From NCBI GenBank assembly GCA_963747515.1, contig CAVVFN010000003.1, positions 992,001-1,056,000 on the forward strand: a stretch of 64,000 nt of DNA, written 5' to 3'. The first letter of the stretch is position 1, and every line of letters begins with the position of its first letter. The notes beneath the pieces are model-generated. The model worked only from the letters and a program-made list of their open reading frames with translations, was not told the origin of the DNA and did not search any database. Origin of the DNA: Mariniphaga sp963747515. Lineage in GTDB: Bacteria; Bacteroidota; Bacteroidia; Bacteroidales; Prolixibacteraceae. Shown here piece after piece: positions 8,791 through 18,194 of this stretch. A program made the position numbers and the translations under genes.

Positions 8791-9952
8791 AGTAAGGTTT
8801 AATCATCTTTAATTTTTCGCCCGGGAATTTTTCAAAAAAGGTTCCACCAATATAAAAACATGAATAACCACCCGATACAATTCCCCAGATACAAGCTTCA
8901 ATTATATCCAGAAGTTTTTTTCCAGATTGGATCTGAGATACTATGCTGGCAATTACGCCACCTGCAAAATTATCTCCGCAACCAGTTGTATCTCCTTTGG
9001 GTCCATTTTTTAATTCCATTGATATCATTTCAGATACTGGTAATTCAAAATAATTGGTTTTTTCAAAAAGAATACCCTCCGAGGAATATCCCCGAAGAGG
9101 TTCAGATCCGTTTGTTATTATTACAGCTTTTAACTCCTTTTTACGAAAGAACCGGATTGCTTCTTCAATATTATTTTTCCCGGTCAGGCGCAATCCTTCT
9201 TCAAAATCTGTCATCAAAAGGTCTATATTTCTATAACTTTCATCACTCTGACCCAAAGGCCATCTTCCGCCAGGATTTGCTTTTTCATTTCTGAAGTCAT
9301 AAACCGTATTGACAATTGTAATACATCCTTTCATTTTTGCCTTTACAAGCAACTTTGTCAGATTGTCATGAATCCCGGGAACAAGAGCAGTACCCCCAAA
9401 AACTACAACATCAGATGAAAAAAAATGGTCATCCAACATTTCAGGAGAATAATTCAAGGCTGCACCAAGATTATTGATAAAAATCCGTTCTCCATTTCCA
9501 TTATCATACCCAGGATCAGAAAGTACAACTGTAGAAGGTGTGTTTTTTTCCGGAAAAAGCTTATAATATTTTATTGAAATTCCTATCTTCAGGAGTGCAG
9601 ATAAAATAAATTTACCATCAGAATCTAACCCTCCGCTTCCAAAAAAAAGGCATTCGGCATCCGAAGAAAAAAGCATCTGGCTTACATGAATAATGGGAAC
9701 AATACCCGGACCGCCAATATTCGTTTTATCCGGTCCTTTATTCTTAGCAACCTTCATCAAAAAATCATGAAGTTCCTCCTTGCAAAATTCCTCAAACTCT
9801 TCTTTAAATACCAGTTTACCGGGTATTAATCCCCCATCGCCCGTTTCTTTTGAGAGGTATGGCAACAGTATTGGAGAAGAAAAAGAAATATTGTTGTACA
9901 GCCTGTCGATAAGACAACATCCGATCATGGAAACCCGGATTTTATTTTTCAT
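8753..9952 (-). CDS. PfkB/ribokinase-family sugar kinase
   Basis: 399 residues, longer than the usual 300-330 of this family. The C-terminal PfkB signature is present as G-D321-T-T-G-C-G-D327 with the catalytic base D327. The usual GAGD reads GCGD. An internal 'DLLMTDFEEGLRLTG' segment is the typical pre-ATP-site helix. The N-terminus carries 'MIGCCLIDRLYNNI' in place of the common Gly-Asp-Asn sugar-binding entry, and residues 40-80 form an extra segment. It probably phosphorylates a sugar produced by the upstream hydrolase and deacetylase, which is an inference from the operon. The gene lies 11 bases after the NagB-like gene and overlaps the dehydrogenase gene. Confidence 0.85.
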   Translation of the reverse strand: MKNKIRVSMIGCCLIDRLYNNISFSSPILLPYLSKETGDGGLIPGKLVFKEEFEEFCKEELHDFLMKVAKNKGPDKTNIGGPGIVPIIHVSQMLFSSDAECLFFGSGGLDSDGKFILSALLKIGISIKYYKLFPEKNTPSTVVLSDPGYDNGNGERIFINNLGAALNYSPEMLDDHFFSSDVVVFGGTALVPGIHDNLTKLLVKAKMKGCITIVNTVYDFRNEKANPGGRWPLGQSDESYRNIDLLMTDFEEGLRLTGKNNIEEAIRFFRKKELKAVIITNGSEPLRGYSSEGILFEKTNYFELPVSEMISMELKNGPKGDTTGCGDNFAGGVIASIVSQIQSGKKLLDIIEACIWGIVSGGYSCFYIGGTFFEKFPGEKLKMIKPYYEHYKKQIGVEG

Positions 9953-9963
9953 GCAATTTCATA

Positions 9964-10896
9964 TCAATGCATTTCTGTACTGCAAGTTCCAATACCACCA
10001 GTATAATAATTAAACTGAACATTGGGATGGTCGGCAAGTAAAGACATAGGAACTGCTGAATCCATAATTTTTTTGCCAATCATCAAAGCTGTCAGCCTCT
10101 GTCCAAAAGGATTATCATGGGTCCCTGCCTGCCAGATTGAAACTTTTTCAGCCTTCCAGGTTTCTGCCGGACCAACTGTAATGGCTTGTTTTGGTATACC
10201 TGTAACAACACCTCCCGCACTTGTTCTTGCATTTTGCATACAGGTAACCGGGTGAAGATCAACAACACGGGTTGTTAACTTTCTAAATTCCTCGGGAGCA
10301 GGAGGAGTATCGTTATATTTGCCTTCCCTTTTTACAGGATCGTTAAAAGCCCAGTGCTTAACATCTCCCTGACCTCCCTGCATCACAACACAGCGGATAC
10401 CATTATCCCAACTGCGAATATATTCAGATGTATCGGCATTTGGGAAATGCAGGTTGCTTTCAGGCATTCTGAGTTTCTTATCAATAAGGTTATAAAACAT
10501 CTCTCTATCGGCCTTTTCAAATGAAATGGGATTTTTTGGACTTATCTCCTTTCCGTCTACAACCCATTCGTCCATCCCCCAAAAATGGGCATTCGAAAGA
10601 TCTAATTTAAGTTCATTTACCAATCGGGCAACCAGAGGTAACTGTTCTGTAGGACCAATAGGCCCACAAATTCCTGCTGGGCCCGATTCCGTTGCCTGCT
10701 TCCAAGCTGTGATGTATTCCAATGCTTCAGCTAGGTAAAAATCTTCAAGTGTATCGTAAAACACTACGTTAAAACCGGACCTTGAAAGCTGTAAAAGATC
10801 TTTAGGGGATAACCGGGCGGCATCATTCAATAATTCATCATCCAGGGTTGTAAAATCCCACCATTCTGGTGCTAACATACTTAATTTTCTTGCCAT
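9964..10896 (-). CDS. glucosamine-6-phosphate deaminase-like protein (NagB family, divergent)
   Basis: 310 residues with the glucosamine-6-phosphate isomerase/deaminase fold. 'HFWGMDEWVV' (D109) aligns with the FNMDEY block of NagB, and 'TVGPAETW' with its later conserved segment. The catalytic loop of NagB (G-x-G-N-D-G-H-I-A-F-N-E-P) appears as G-Q-G-D-V-K-H181-W-A-F-N-D-P (residues 174-187). His is kept, but the position of catalytic Asp141 of E. coli NagB holds Val and Glu148 is Asp. It may therefore be a deaminase with altered chemistry, or an isomerase or lactonase of the same fold. It sits between the GH20 and PfkB genes. Confidence 0.8.
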   Translation of the reverse strand: MARKLSMLAPEWWDFTTLDDELLNDAARLSPKDLLQLSRSGFNVVFYDTLEDFYLAEALEYITAWKQATESGPAGICGPIGPTEQLPLVARLVNELKLDLSNAHFWGMDEWVVDGKEISPKNPISFEKADREMFYNLIDKKLRMPESNLHFPNADTSEYIRSWDNGIRCVVMQGGQGDVKHWAFNDPVKREGKYNDTPPAPEEFRKLTTRVVDLHPVTCMQNARTSAGGVVTGIPKQAITVGPAETWKAEKVSIWQAGTHDNPFGQRLTALMIGKKIMDSAVPMSLLADHPNVQFNYYTGGIGTCSTEMH

Positions 10897-10919
10897 AATT
10901 TTTTCGGTATTTATTAATT

Positions 10920-12533
10920 TTAGTCGATCTCATCATAATAAAGTATTCCCTTTGCATCCCAGTGTTTTTTTAATACCCAAAGAGAATTTGTGAAACGTCC
11001 ATAATTCTTATTGTTTCCGTATGTCCACCCAACCTCAGCATAAGCAGCTATCCGGGGGAAAACAACAGGATAAAATCCAGTTGTGCGGACACTGTTTTCA
11101 CTCCACATTGGACATTCGATGCCTAATATATGCTTTACCATTTCCGGAGCAAGGCCAGCAGGAACCGGATCGGTGCTGTATGCTTTGCTTAATGGAATCT
11201 TTTCGTAATTAAAGGTAGTATAGGTATAGGCAATAGCAGAATAAACCACATCATAACCGTCTTCAACAACTTCCTTCAGCAACTCAGGTTTACCCATCCA
11301 AAACTGGACAATGGCATCTTTATTGAGCTTTAAATTTGAATCTTCTACAGAAAAGTCATTTTCATTATCTCTGACATTCTTTCCATAAATCTCATTCCAG
11401 CCCATCATGCGGAAACCCTTCTGTGAAATAAATTTTGAGATGCGATTAATAAAATCCAGTTGAAGATCAGTGAAATTCTCGATGGAATTGCTTTTCATAT
11501 AAGCCTTTATAAATTTATTATTTTGCCAGGCTTCATGTTGTACTTCATCACCTCCAATGTGAATTATTTTAGAAGGGAAAAGCTCCATAACTTCCTTTAA
11601 AACATTCTCCATAAACTGGTACACTTTTTCATCTGCCACATTAAGTGCCTCCGGTTTATTATTAACAGGAATTTCTTTACCGTTATTATTGGAACCAAGC
11701 CAGGGATAAGCTTTAACAGCAGCTTTAATATGCCCCGGCATCTCTATCTCAGGAACTATGATAATATGGCGTCTTGCAGCATATTCTACTATCTCCTTAA
11801 TATCTTCCTGTGTATAAAAACCACCATAGGGTTTATCGTGATAGACTGAGGGAGGAATATTTTCCCAAACTTTAGCATTCCAATTAATCAGCGGATATGG
11901 GAGCAGCCGTGTAGTATTGCGCCAGGCACCTGTTTCTGTGAGTTTGGGATATTTTTTTATTTCAATTCGCCAGCCTTGATCATCTGTGAGGTGCCAGTGA
12001 AAAACATTCATCTTGAGCATTGACATTTCATCCAATAATTGTTTAACTGCTGTTTTTTGCCTGAAGGTACGGGCTACATCCAACATAATCCCTCTCCATT
12101 GAAAGGCAGGATTATCTTCAATTTTACAAGCAGGTATGTAATACATTCCTGATGGACTGAGGACCATGAGTTGCCTTATCGTTTGAAATGCACGAAAGCA
12201 TCCTGTTGCTGAAGAAACCTCTGCTTTAATACCATCATTGGTTACATTAACAGTGTATTCTTCATTGTTTAGACGGGGATTAATTTCAAAAACCAGGTTC
12301 CCTTTAGATGATTTAACCAGTTGCAAAGAATATTCTTCAGAAAAAATTTCAGCCATAATATCAAATTCTGACATAAATTCTGAAGGAATTCTAACAAACA
12401 GGCTTGTTTTGAATTCATACCGCCCTTGCAGGTTTGTCAACTTATTTGGATAAGGTATTAATGCAAATTCATCCTGCTGCGCATTTAACAATAATGAGAA
12501 GAATACCGGTAATATTAAAATAAATCTTTTCAT
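10920..12533 (-). CDS. beta-N-acetylhexosaminidase, GH20
   Basis: 537 residues with an N-terminal signal peptide (cleavage about residue 18, 'LLLNAQ'). It has a small N-terminal GH20b-type domain (about 20-140) and the TIM-barrel GH20 domain. Hallmarks are 'WRGIMLDVARTF' (146-157), 'FHWHLTDDQGWRIEI' (178-192) and the catalytic D329-E330 pair in 'HIGGDEVQHEAW'. GH20 enzymes release terminal GlcNAc or GalNAc by substrate-assisted catalysis. The signal peptide places it in the periplasm or on the cell surface. The following NagB-like gene and the preceding PIG-L gene point to use of the released amino sugar. Confidence 0.94.
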   Translation of the reverse strand: MKRFILILPVFFSLLLNAQQDEFALIPYPNKLTNLQGRYEFKTSLFVRIPSEFMSEFDIMAEIFSEEYSLQLVKSSKGNLVFEINPRLNNEEYTVNVTNDGIKAEVSSATGCFRAFQTIRQLMVLSPSGMYYIPACKIEDNPAFQWRGIMLDVARTFRQKTAVKQLLDEMSMLKMNVFHWHLTDDQGWRIEIKKYPKLTETGAWRNTTRLLPYPLINWNAKVWENIPPSVYHDKPYGGFYTQEDIKEIVEYAARRHIIIVPEIEMPGHIKAAVKAYPWLGSNNNGKEIPVNNKPEALNVADEKVYQFMENVLKEVMELFPSKIIHIGGDEVQHEAWQNNKFIKAYMKSNSIENFTDLQLDFINRISKFISQKGFRMMGWNEIYGKNVRDNENDFSVEDSNLKLNKDAIVQFWMGKPELLKEVVEDGYDVVYSAIAYTYTTFNYEKIPLSKAYSTDPVPAGLAPEMVKHILGIECPMWSENSVRTTGFYPVVFPRIAAYAEVGWTYGNNKNYGRFTNSLWVLKKHWDAKGILYYDEID

Positions 12534-12539
12534 TTGCTT

Positions 12540-13346
12540 TTAATCAATCTTTTCATTCTGCTGTTTCAAATAATTCTTGCCGAGTGCATCTCTGAGAGGA
12601 TCAGCATCAGGCCCGCAAAATCCCAGATGGGAATGCCGTATCCAGCCTTCTGCGTGCTTATAATTTCCAGACATGGTTCCTGTTTTCATTGACATTTCCT
12701 CCATCGTAGAAAGGTAAGAATTTAACCCCTGGCTCACATCCAGCCAATTCTGCTGGCTTTTATGACACCCCAGCGCTTCAAGTTTTCTTTGAAACACACT
12801 GCTGGTGTTTACAAATGCACCAGGTGTGACGGGGTTTCCCATTTCATCACATAATCCATATGGCAGGGAATGATAAACCGTTACTTCCTGGTTAACAGCC
12901 GGAACCGGAGGTATCGTCTCAAAATTTGGTACTCCCCGGGAAAATGCAGCAGTCACAGCAAGGCGGCAGGCATTCATATGATCTTCCATATAATCCTGCG
13001 GAGGATGCGTCAGAACAATAGTTGGACTGACTTCTCTTATAACTGCAGTTAGTTTACGCAACAGATGGGTAGTATAAAGAATCTCCAGATCGTTACATAA
13101 GCTTTCATGGAATTGCGCACCCAAAAGTTTAGAAGCCTTCTGAGCTTCCTGTTTGCGAATTCTTGCCGTTTCATCTGCGTCGTATTCCACGCTCCCACAG
13201 TTGCCATTAGCAATGTTCATGTAGTGAATTTCATATCCGGCATCCCGGAGTAACATAAGGGTTCCTCCCATCATAAATTCAATGTCATCAGGATGGGCTC
13301 CTATTGCTATCGCAACTTTTGAATTGGTAGATTGATTTTCTGTCAT
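12540..13346 (-). CDS. PIG-L/LmbE family deacetylase
   Basis: 268 residues. The zinc motif A-H18-P-D-D21 is at the N-terminus ('AIGAHPDDIEFMMGG'), and the second metal ligand lies in 'LTHPPQDYMEDH' (H123). PIG-L enzymes remove N-acetyl groups from GlcNAc-containing substrates such as diacetylchitobiose, GlcNAc-inositol or GlcNAc itself. No NagA-type amidohydrolase is encoded in this operon, so this enzyme could supply the deacetylation step, which is an inference. There is no signal peptide, so it acts in the cytoplasm. It lies 11 bases after the oxidoreductase gene and 6 bases before the GH20 gene. Confidence 0.9.
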   Translation of the reverse strand: MTENQSTNSKVAIAIGAHPDDIEFMMGGTLMLLRDAGYEIHYMNIANGNCGSVEYDADETARIRKQEAQKASKLLGAQFHESLCNDLEILYTTHLLRKLTAVIREVSPTIVLTHPPQDYMEDHMNACRLAVTAAFSRGVPNFETIPPVPAVNQEVTVYHSLPYGLCDEMGNPVTPGAFVNTSSVFQRKLEALGCHKSQQNWLDVSQGLNSYLSTMEEMSMKTGTMSGNYKHAEGWIRHSHLGFCGPDADPLRDALGKNYLKQQNEKID

Positions 13347-13357
13347 ATAATAAATTA

Positions 13358-14398
13358 TTACTGTTTATTTAAATTCGAAACATTGTTGCGGGTTAAACTC
13401 CCCGAACGATCTGCATCAAAAATTAACCGGTGAGTTTGCAGAGCGGTTTCAAGATTTGTAAGGGGCATTTCTACATTTTGCTCAATAGATTTAAAAAAAG
13501 TTTCAAATTGTACCTGATAGGGGTGATCTGAAACATCTCCCGAATCAAGCAGTTTCATTGACAATTCACTCCACCTGCTCTTATCAAGACCGGCAAATTG
13601 TGAAGAATAGAACTTATTATCCAACAAACTGCCTTCGCTTCCTACTAAATGAAAGTGAAAGTAATAGGGTTGAAGACAATCGATTACAGAAGCAACTTTA
13701 CCAACAGCACCATTTTTAAACTGAATTATTGAGACTGATGTGGTGGGATATTCATACTGCCTGAAATCCGCATTATCTGAAAAAGTTGAAAAATTTTGTA
13801 CAGATTCATATTCACTGCCGATACATAAAAGGAGAGCGTCCATCGCATGGCATCCGGCAGTCAGCAAGCTGCTTCCCGCTGCCTCTTTTCTTATATTCCA
13901 GCGGTATTGTCCATACCAGGGCCCAATTCCATGAAAATAATCCACTTCTGCATAATGAATTTTTCCAAGAACTCCCTGGTCAATGATTGATTTAATGGTA
14001 ATGAGCTGGTTTGAAAAACGGCATTCAAAACATACACAGGTTTTTACACCCGCTATATCTACGGCCTTTTTTACTGCAAGACAATCATCCCAGCTCAGGG
14101 CAACAGGTTTTTCAATGATAAGATGCTTACCGGCCTGTGCAGCCAAAATGGCTTGTTTAGCATGCAAATCCGAATAACTACAAACAGATACAATATCAAT
14201 TTCAGGATCAGCCAGCATCTTATCCAAATCGTTGTAAATCCTGACAGGTACACCATGTTTTGCACTTATTTCTTTTGAATCAAGCTTACGTGATGAACAT
14301 ATGGAGGTAACCCTTGCGAGAGAAGTCTTATTGATTGCATCAATATGCGCTCCTGCAGCCCAACTGTATCCGATGATTCCTACATTATATTTTCCCAT
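13358..14398 (-). CDS. Gfo/Idh/MocA family oxidoreductase
   Basis: 346 residues with an N-terminal Rossmann fold ('YNVGIIGYSWAAGAHIDAI'; the usual GxGxxG is modified to GYSWAAG). The family motif E96-K-P98 is in 'GKHLIIEKPVAL'. The C-terminal alpha/beta domain is typical, and there is no Tat or Sec signal. Members oxidise or epimerise sugars, sugar acids and inositols with NAD(P). It is the first gene of the minus-strand sugar operon, divergent from the AraC regulator, and is probably under that regulator's control. Confidence 0.9.
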   Translation of the reverse strand: MGKYNVGIIGYSWAAGAHIDAINKTSLARVTSICSSRKLDSKEISAKHGVPVRIYNDLDKMLADPEIDIVSVCSYSDLHAKQAILAAQAGKHLIIEKPVALSWDDCLAVKKAVDIAGVKTCVCFECRFSNQLITIKSIIDQGVLGKIHYAEVDYFHGIGPWYGQYRWNIRKEAAGSSLLTAGCHAMDALLLCIGSEYESVQNFSTFSDNADFRQYEYPTTSVSIIQFKNGAVGKVASVIDCLQPYYFHFHLVGSEGSLLDNKFYSSQFAGLDKSRWSELSMKLLDSGDVSDHPYQVQFETFFKSIEQNVEMPLTNLETALQTHRLIFDADRSGSLTRNNVSNLNKQ

Positions 14399-14725
14399 TG
14401 TTTTTTCTTTAAAATTTATAAAAATCCAATAAAAAGATTTCTGTTGTATTACAAACTTGCTGTTAATTTTCTTTTGAATTAACTTCTAAGCAGCATATTT
14501 ACCCCCTTAAGGTATCGTAAATCTAATCGTTATTCTTATAAAAATTCTCATCACTCATCCTTAAACAGCTTGTAATTTCTTAATTACCTTTCAAATATAT
14601 CTTATTGTCTTCAAAATTTATAATACTAATATTTCTATTATTTATACTTTTATACGGAATTAACGGATGATAATTCATTTCTTTGCAATCAAACAGTATA
14701 TTAGTACAACTTTTTGGTTAGCATT
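14399..14725. promoter_or_regulatory. divergent regulatory region of the sugar operon and AraC gene
   Basis: About 330 AT-rich bases between the divergent operon and its likely regulator. A palindrome with arms GTTAATT (14462-14468) and AATTAAC (14477-14483) is the clearest structural element and could be an operator. No exact TAnnTTTG box was found for either direction. Confidence 0.45.
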
Positions 14726-15601
14726 ATGGAAGCTGATGTTGTAAGATTAATACAGGATCCCTACAAATCTTTTATTGTTTATCATGAAACCAAACCTTTT
14801 ACAAAATGGCATCATCATCCTGAATATGAGCTGTGTTATATAAATAAAGGTCGGGGAAAAAGAATGATTGGTGATAACATCGACAGGTTTGAAGAAAAAG
14901 ATTTAGTACTGGTGGGGCCTCATCTTTCACATGAATGGTTGTGTGATAAAAATTATTATTTACCCCATAATAAATTTATCGGAGAGGGAATTGTTATCCA
15001 GTTTAAGTACGATTTTCTGGGACCTTGTTTTTTTGATGTTCCTGAAAATGAATATCTTAAAAAACTTCTTCAGGAATCATCAAGGGGAATTAAATTTCTT
15101 GGCAAAACCCGCCAAAGGATTGGTGATTTAATGAAGAAAAGTGTTCAAAAAAACCGGACAGAACAACTTTATACCTTATTTTCAATTTTTAGAATAATGG
15201 CATTTAGCAGGGAATATCAATTTCTTTCAAGTCCTGAATTGAAAAATCCGTTCATTAATAGCGACAACCAACCTATGCAAAAAGTACTGGAATTCATTCA
15301 CCAGAATTTTCAAAACCCCATTAACGTCAACCAAATATTAAATATTACAAACATGTCCAATACTTCCTTTTGCCAGGCATTTAAAACGTGTTACCGGATG
15401 ACTTTTAAAAAGTATCTGAATAGTATAAGAATCGGATATGCATGCCGGTTGCTGGAACACGACACCATTAACATTGCACAGGTTGCCTATAATTCTGGAT
15501 TTGAGAATATTTCATTTTTTAATCGCCAGTTTAAAAAAATAAAACAAATGACTCCCCGCGAGTATAAAAAAGCAGTTCTTCTTCGTCAAAATAATCCTTA
15601 A
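14726..15601 (+). CDS. AraC-family transcriptional regulator with cupin sensor domain
   Basis: 291 residues from the ATG at 14726. An in-frame TTG at 14714 would add four residues, but ATG is the likelier start. The N-terminal cupin domain has the metal or ligand histidines in 'KWHHHPEYELCYINKGRGKRMIG'. The C-terminal AraC domain has two helix-turn-helix units: 'NVNQILNITNMSNTSFCQAFK' and 'NIAQVAYNSGFENISFFNRQFKK', then 'MTPREYKK'. Regulators of this build bind sugars or sugar phosphates and activate neighbouring sugar operons. It is divergent from the amino-sugar-like operon and probably controls it. Confidence 0.9.
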   Translation: MEADVVRLIQDPYKSFIVYHETKPFTKWHHHPEYELCYINKGRGKRMIGDNIDRFEEKDLVLVGPHLSHEWLCDKNYYLPHNKFIGEGIVIQFKYDFLGPCFFDVPENEYLKKLLQESSRGIKFLGKTRQRIGDLMKKSVQKNRTEQLYTLFSIFRIMAFSREYQFLSSPELKNPFINSDNQPMQKVLEFIHQNFQNPINVNQILNITNMSNTSFCQAFKTCYRMTFKKYLNSIRIGYACRLLEHDTINIAQVAYNSGFENISFFNRQFKKIKQMTPREYKKAVLLRQNNP

Positions 15602-15737
15602 CCCAAACAAAAAACAGATATATCTAAAAACATAAACAAGTTGTAATACCTGAAGATTTTGCAAAATGCTGATTCCGCTATTTATTCAGGTAAAATCTCT
15701 ATTTTTGTCACTTCATTAATTTTACCGATTTATTGGC

Positions 15738-18191
15738 ATGAAGATATCCTATACATGGTTGAAAAACTACATTCAGCTGGAAGAATCACCCGAGGAGATA
15801 TGTAAAATCCTTACACAGACCGGGCTTGAAGTAAGCAGTCTGGAGCAGGTGGAAACAATAAAAGGAGGCATGAAAGGCCTGGTGGTTGGCAGAGTGGAAA
15901 CATGTGAAAAACATCCCAACTCCGAACATCTGAGCAAAACTACAGTGGATACTGGAACGAACAGCCTGCTCAAAATAATTTGCGGAGCACCAAATGTGGC
16001 TGCAGGACAAAAGGTAGTAGTGGCTCCGGTTGGCACCACACTTTACATCAACAATAAGGAACTGACGCTAAAAAAAGTAAAAATAAGGGGCGAAATATCC
16101 GAAGGAATGATTTGTGCCGAAGATGAAATAGGTATTGGAAGCAATCATGAGGGAATTATAGTCCTTGATGATTCGGTTGACATAGGTACGCCGGCAAAAG
16201 ATTATTACAAGATTAAATCGGACTGGATCATTGAAGTAGATTTAACACCCAACCGCATCGATGGTGCTTCACATATTGGTGTAGCCCGTGATTTGGCGGC
16301 TTTTTTGAACCAGTCAAGACCTGCTGCATATAAACGTATTTCAGTAGATCAATTCAAGGTCGACAACCACAAACTTGACATACCGGTTGAGGTAAGAAAT
16401 CCTGATGCATGTCAGCGGTATGCAGGAGTCACCATCTCAGATGTTGAGGTGAAAGAATCCCCGGCATGGTTGCAAAACCACCTTAGAACCATAGGGCACA
16501 TTCCCATTAACAATGTGGTGGATGTAACCAATTTTGTTCTGTTTGAAACGGGTCAGCCTCTCCATGCATTTGATGCCGGTGAAATCACCGGCAATAAAAT
16601 AGTCGTACAAACCTTAAAGGAAGGAACTCGGTTTCAAACACTCGACGGAGAGGATCGTGCATTGCATAGTGAAGATTTGATGGTTTGCAATTCAGAAGAA
16701 CCTATGGCCATTGGTGGTGCTTTTGGAGGCATTAAATCGGGAGTAAAAGAATCAACAAAAAATATTTTCCTTGAAAGTGCATGGTTTAATCCTGTTTCTA
16801 TTCGTAAGACCGCACGTCGCCATGGCTTAAATACCGATGCCTCCTTCCGGTTTGAACGCGGAACCGATCCAAATGGAGTCATTTATGCACTTAAACGGGC
16901 AGCTTTGTTAATAAAAGAGGTTGCAGGAGGTACCATTTCTTCCGAAATAAAAGATGTATATCCGGTACCGGCCGAACCTTTCCAGGTAAAGGTCTGGTTC
17001 CACAACATTACCCGGCTTATCGGAAAAAATATAGGAAAAGAAACCATTAAAAAAATTCTTGGTTCGCTTGAAATAGAGATAGAAAATGAAACAGAAAAAA
17101 GCTTATTGCTCGCAGTTCCTCCATACAGGGTTGATGTAAAACGCGAAGCTGATGTCATTGAAGAAATCCTTCGGATTTATGGATACAATAATATTGAAAT
17201 TCCAACGCTGGTAAAATCTTCCCTGCAAATAGCTCACCGTCCCGATCCGGACCAGCTGCGTAATTTAATATCTGAAATGCTGACCGCACAGGGATTTAAT
17301 GAAATATGGTCGAATTCACTTACAAAAGCCAGCTATTACGATGGACTGGAAACGTATAATGCAGAGAATACCGTATACCTGATGAATCCTCTAAGCACTG
17401 ATCTTAATGGTATGCGACAAACCCTTTTATTCGGTGGTCTGGAGTGTATTGCATGGAATGCCAACAGACAAAATAAAGATCTGATGCTTTATGAATTTGG
17501 AAACTGCTATTTTTCCAAAGGAACGGAATTAAAAGACCAGCCCGTGCGAAATTATAGGGAAGAAGAACATCTGGGATTGTTTATCACTGGCGCCATAGCT
17601 CCAGAAAACTGGACTATGGAAAAAAAATCTGCTTCATTTTTTTTCCTGAAATCAGCAGCAGAAAACATTTTGAATCGTTTGGGATTCCTAATTCCCCGGC
17701 TTCAGATAAACACTCTTCAGAATGAATTGTATTCAGAAGGCATCAGTTATTCTGATAATAACAAAATTTTACTGGAACTTGGAAATGTTTCACCCTTTTT
17801 TTTAAACAAATTTGAAGTTGATAATCCTGTTTATTATGCCGATTTCGATTGGGGTGCTGTATTTTCAAAGTATAACCGGCATCAGGTAGTGTTTGAGGAA
17901 CTTCCTAAATTTCCCTCTGTTCGCCGCGACCTTGCCATTGTTATCGATAAGCAGGTAAAATTCCGGCAAATTGAAGAACTGGCATTTAAAACGGAAAGAA
18001 AAATATTGCGGGAGATAGGCCTTTTCGATGTTTATGAAGGAAAAGGGATCCAGGAGGGAAAAAAATCATACGCAGTAAGTTTTATCCTTCGGGATGATTC
18101 ACATACCCTGACCGATAAACAAATTGATAAAACCATGCAAAAACTGGTCACTTCCTTTGAACGCGAACTTGGAGCTCAATTACGCAAATAA
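15738..18191 (+). CDS. pheT: phenylalanyl-tRNA synthetase beta subunit
   Basis: 817 residues, the full length of bacterial PheT. Domains in order: EMAP/tRNA-binding domain ('VGRVETCEKHPNSEHL', residues 51-66; 'ICGAPNVAAGQKV'), B3/B4 editing domain, B5 domain with 'FDAGEITGNKIVV' and the later 'RVDVKREADVIEEILRIYGY', catalytic-like core, and a C-terminal anticodon-binding FDX-ACB domain ('FPSVRRDLAIVID…LFDVYEGKGIQEGKKSYAVSF'). It forms an alpha2beta2 enzyme with PheS, whose gene is not in the window, as is common in Bacteroidota. The EamA transporter gene follows after three bases. Confidence 0.97.
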   Translation: MKISYTWLKNYIQLEESPEEICKILTQTGLEVSSLEQVETIKGGMKGLVVGRVETCEKHPNSEHLSKTTVDTGTNSLLKIICGAPNVAAGQKVVVAPVGTTLYINNKELTLKKVKIRGEISEGMICAEDEIGIGSNHEGIIVLDDSVDIGTPAKDYYKIKSDWIIEVDLTPNRIDGASHIGVARDLAAFLNQSRPAAYKRISVDQFKVDNHKLDIPVEVRNPDACQRYAGVTISDVEVKESPAWLQNHLRTIGHIPINNVVDVTNFVLFETGQPLHAFDAGEITGNKIVVQTLKEGTRFQTLDGEDRALHSEDLMVCNSEEPMAIGGAFGGIKSGVKESTKNIFLESAWFNPVSIRKTARRHGLNTDASFRFERGTDPNGVIYALKRAALLIKEVAGGTISSEIKDVYPVPAEPFQVKVWFHNITRLIGKNIGKETIKKILGSLEIEIENETEKSLLLAVPPYRVDVKREADVIEEILRIYGYNNIEIPTLVKSSLQIAHRPDPDQLRNLISEMLTAQGFNEIWSNSLTKASYYDGLETYNAENTVYLMNPLSTDLNGMRQTLLFGGLECIAWNANRQNKDLMLYEFGNCYFSKGTELKDQPVRNYREEEHLGLFITGAIAPENWTMEKKSASFFFLKSAAENILNRLGFLIPRLQINTLQNELYSEGISYSDNNKILLELGNVSPFFLNKFEVDNPVYYADFDWGAVFSKYNRHQVVFEELPKFPSVRRDLAIVIDKQVKFRQIEELAFKTERKILREIGLFDVYEGKGIQEGKKSYAVSFILRDDSHTLTDKQIDKTMQKLVTSFERELGAQLRK

Positions 18192-18194
18192 ATA

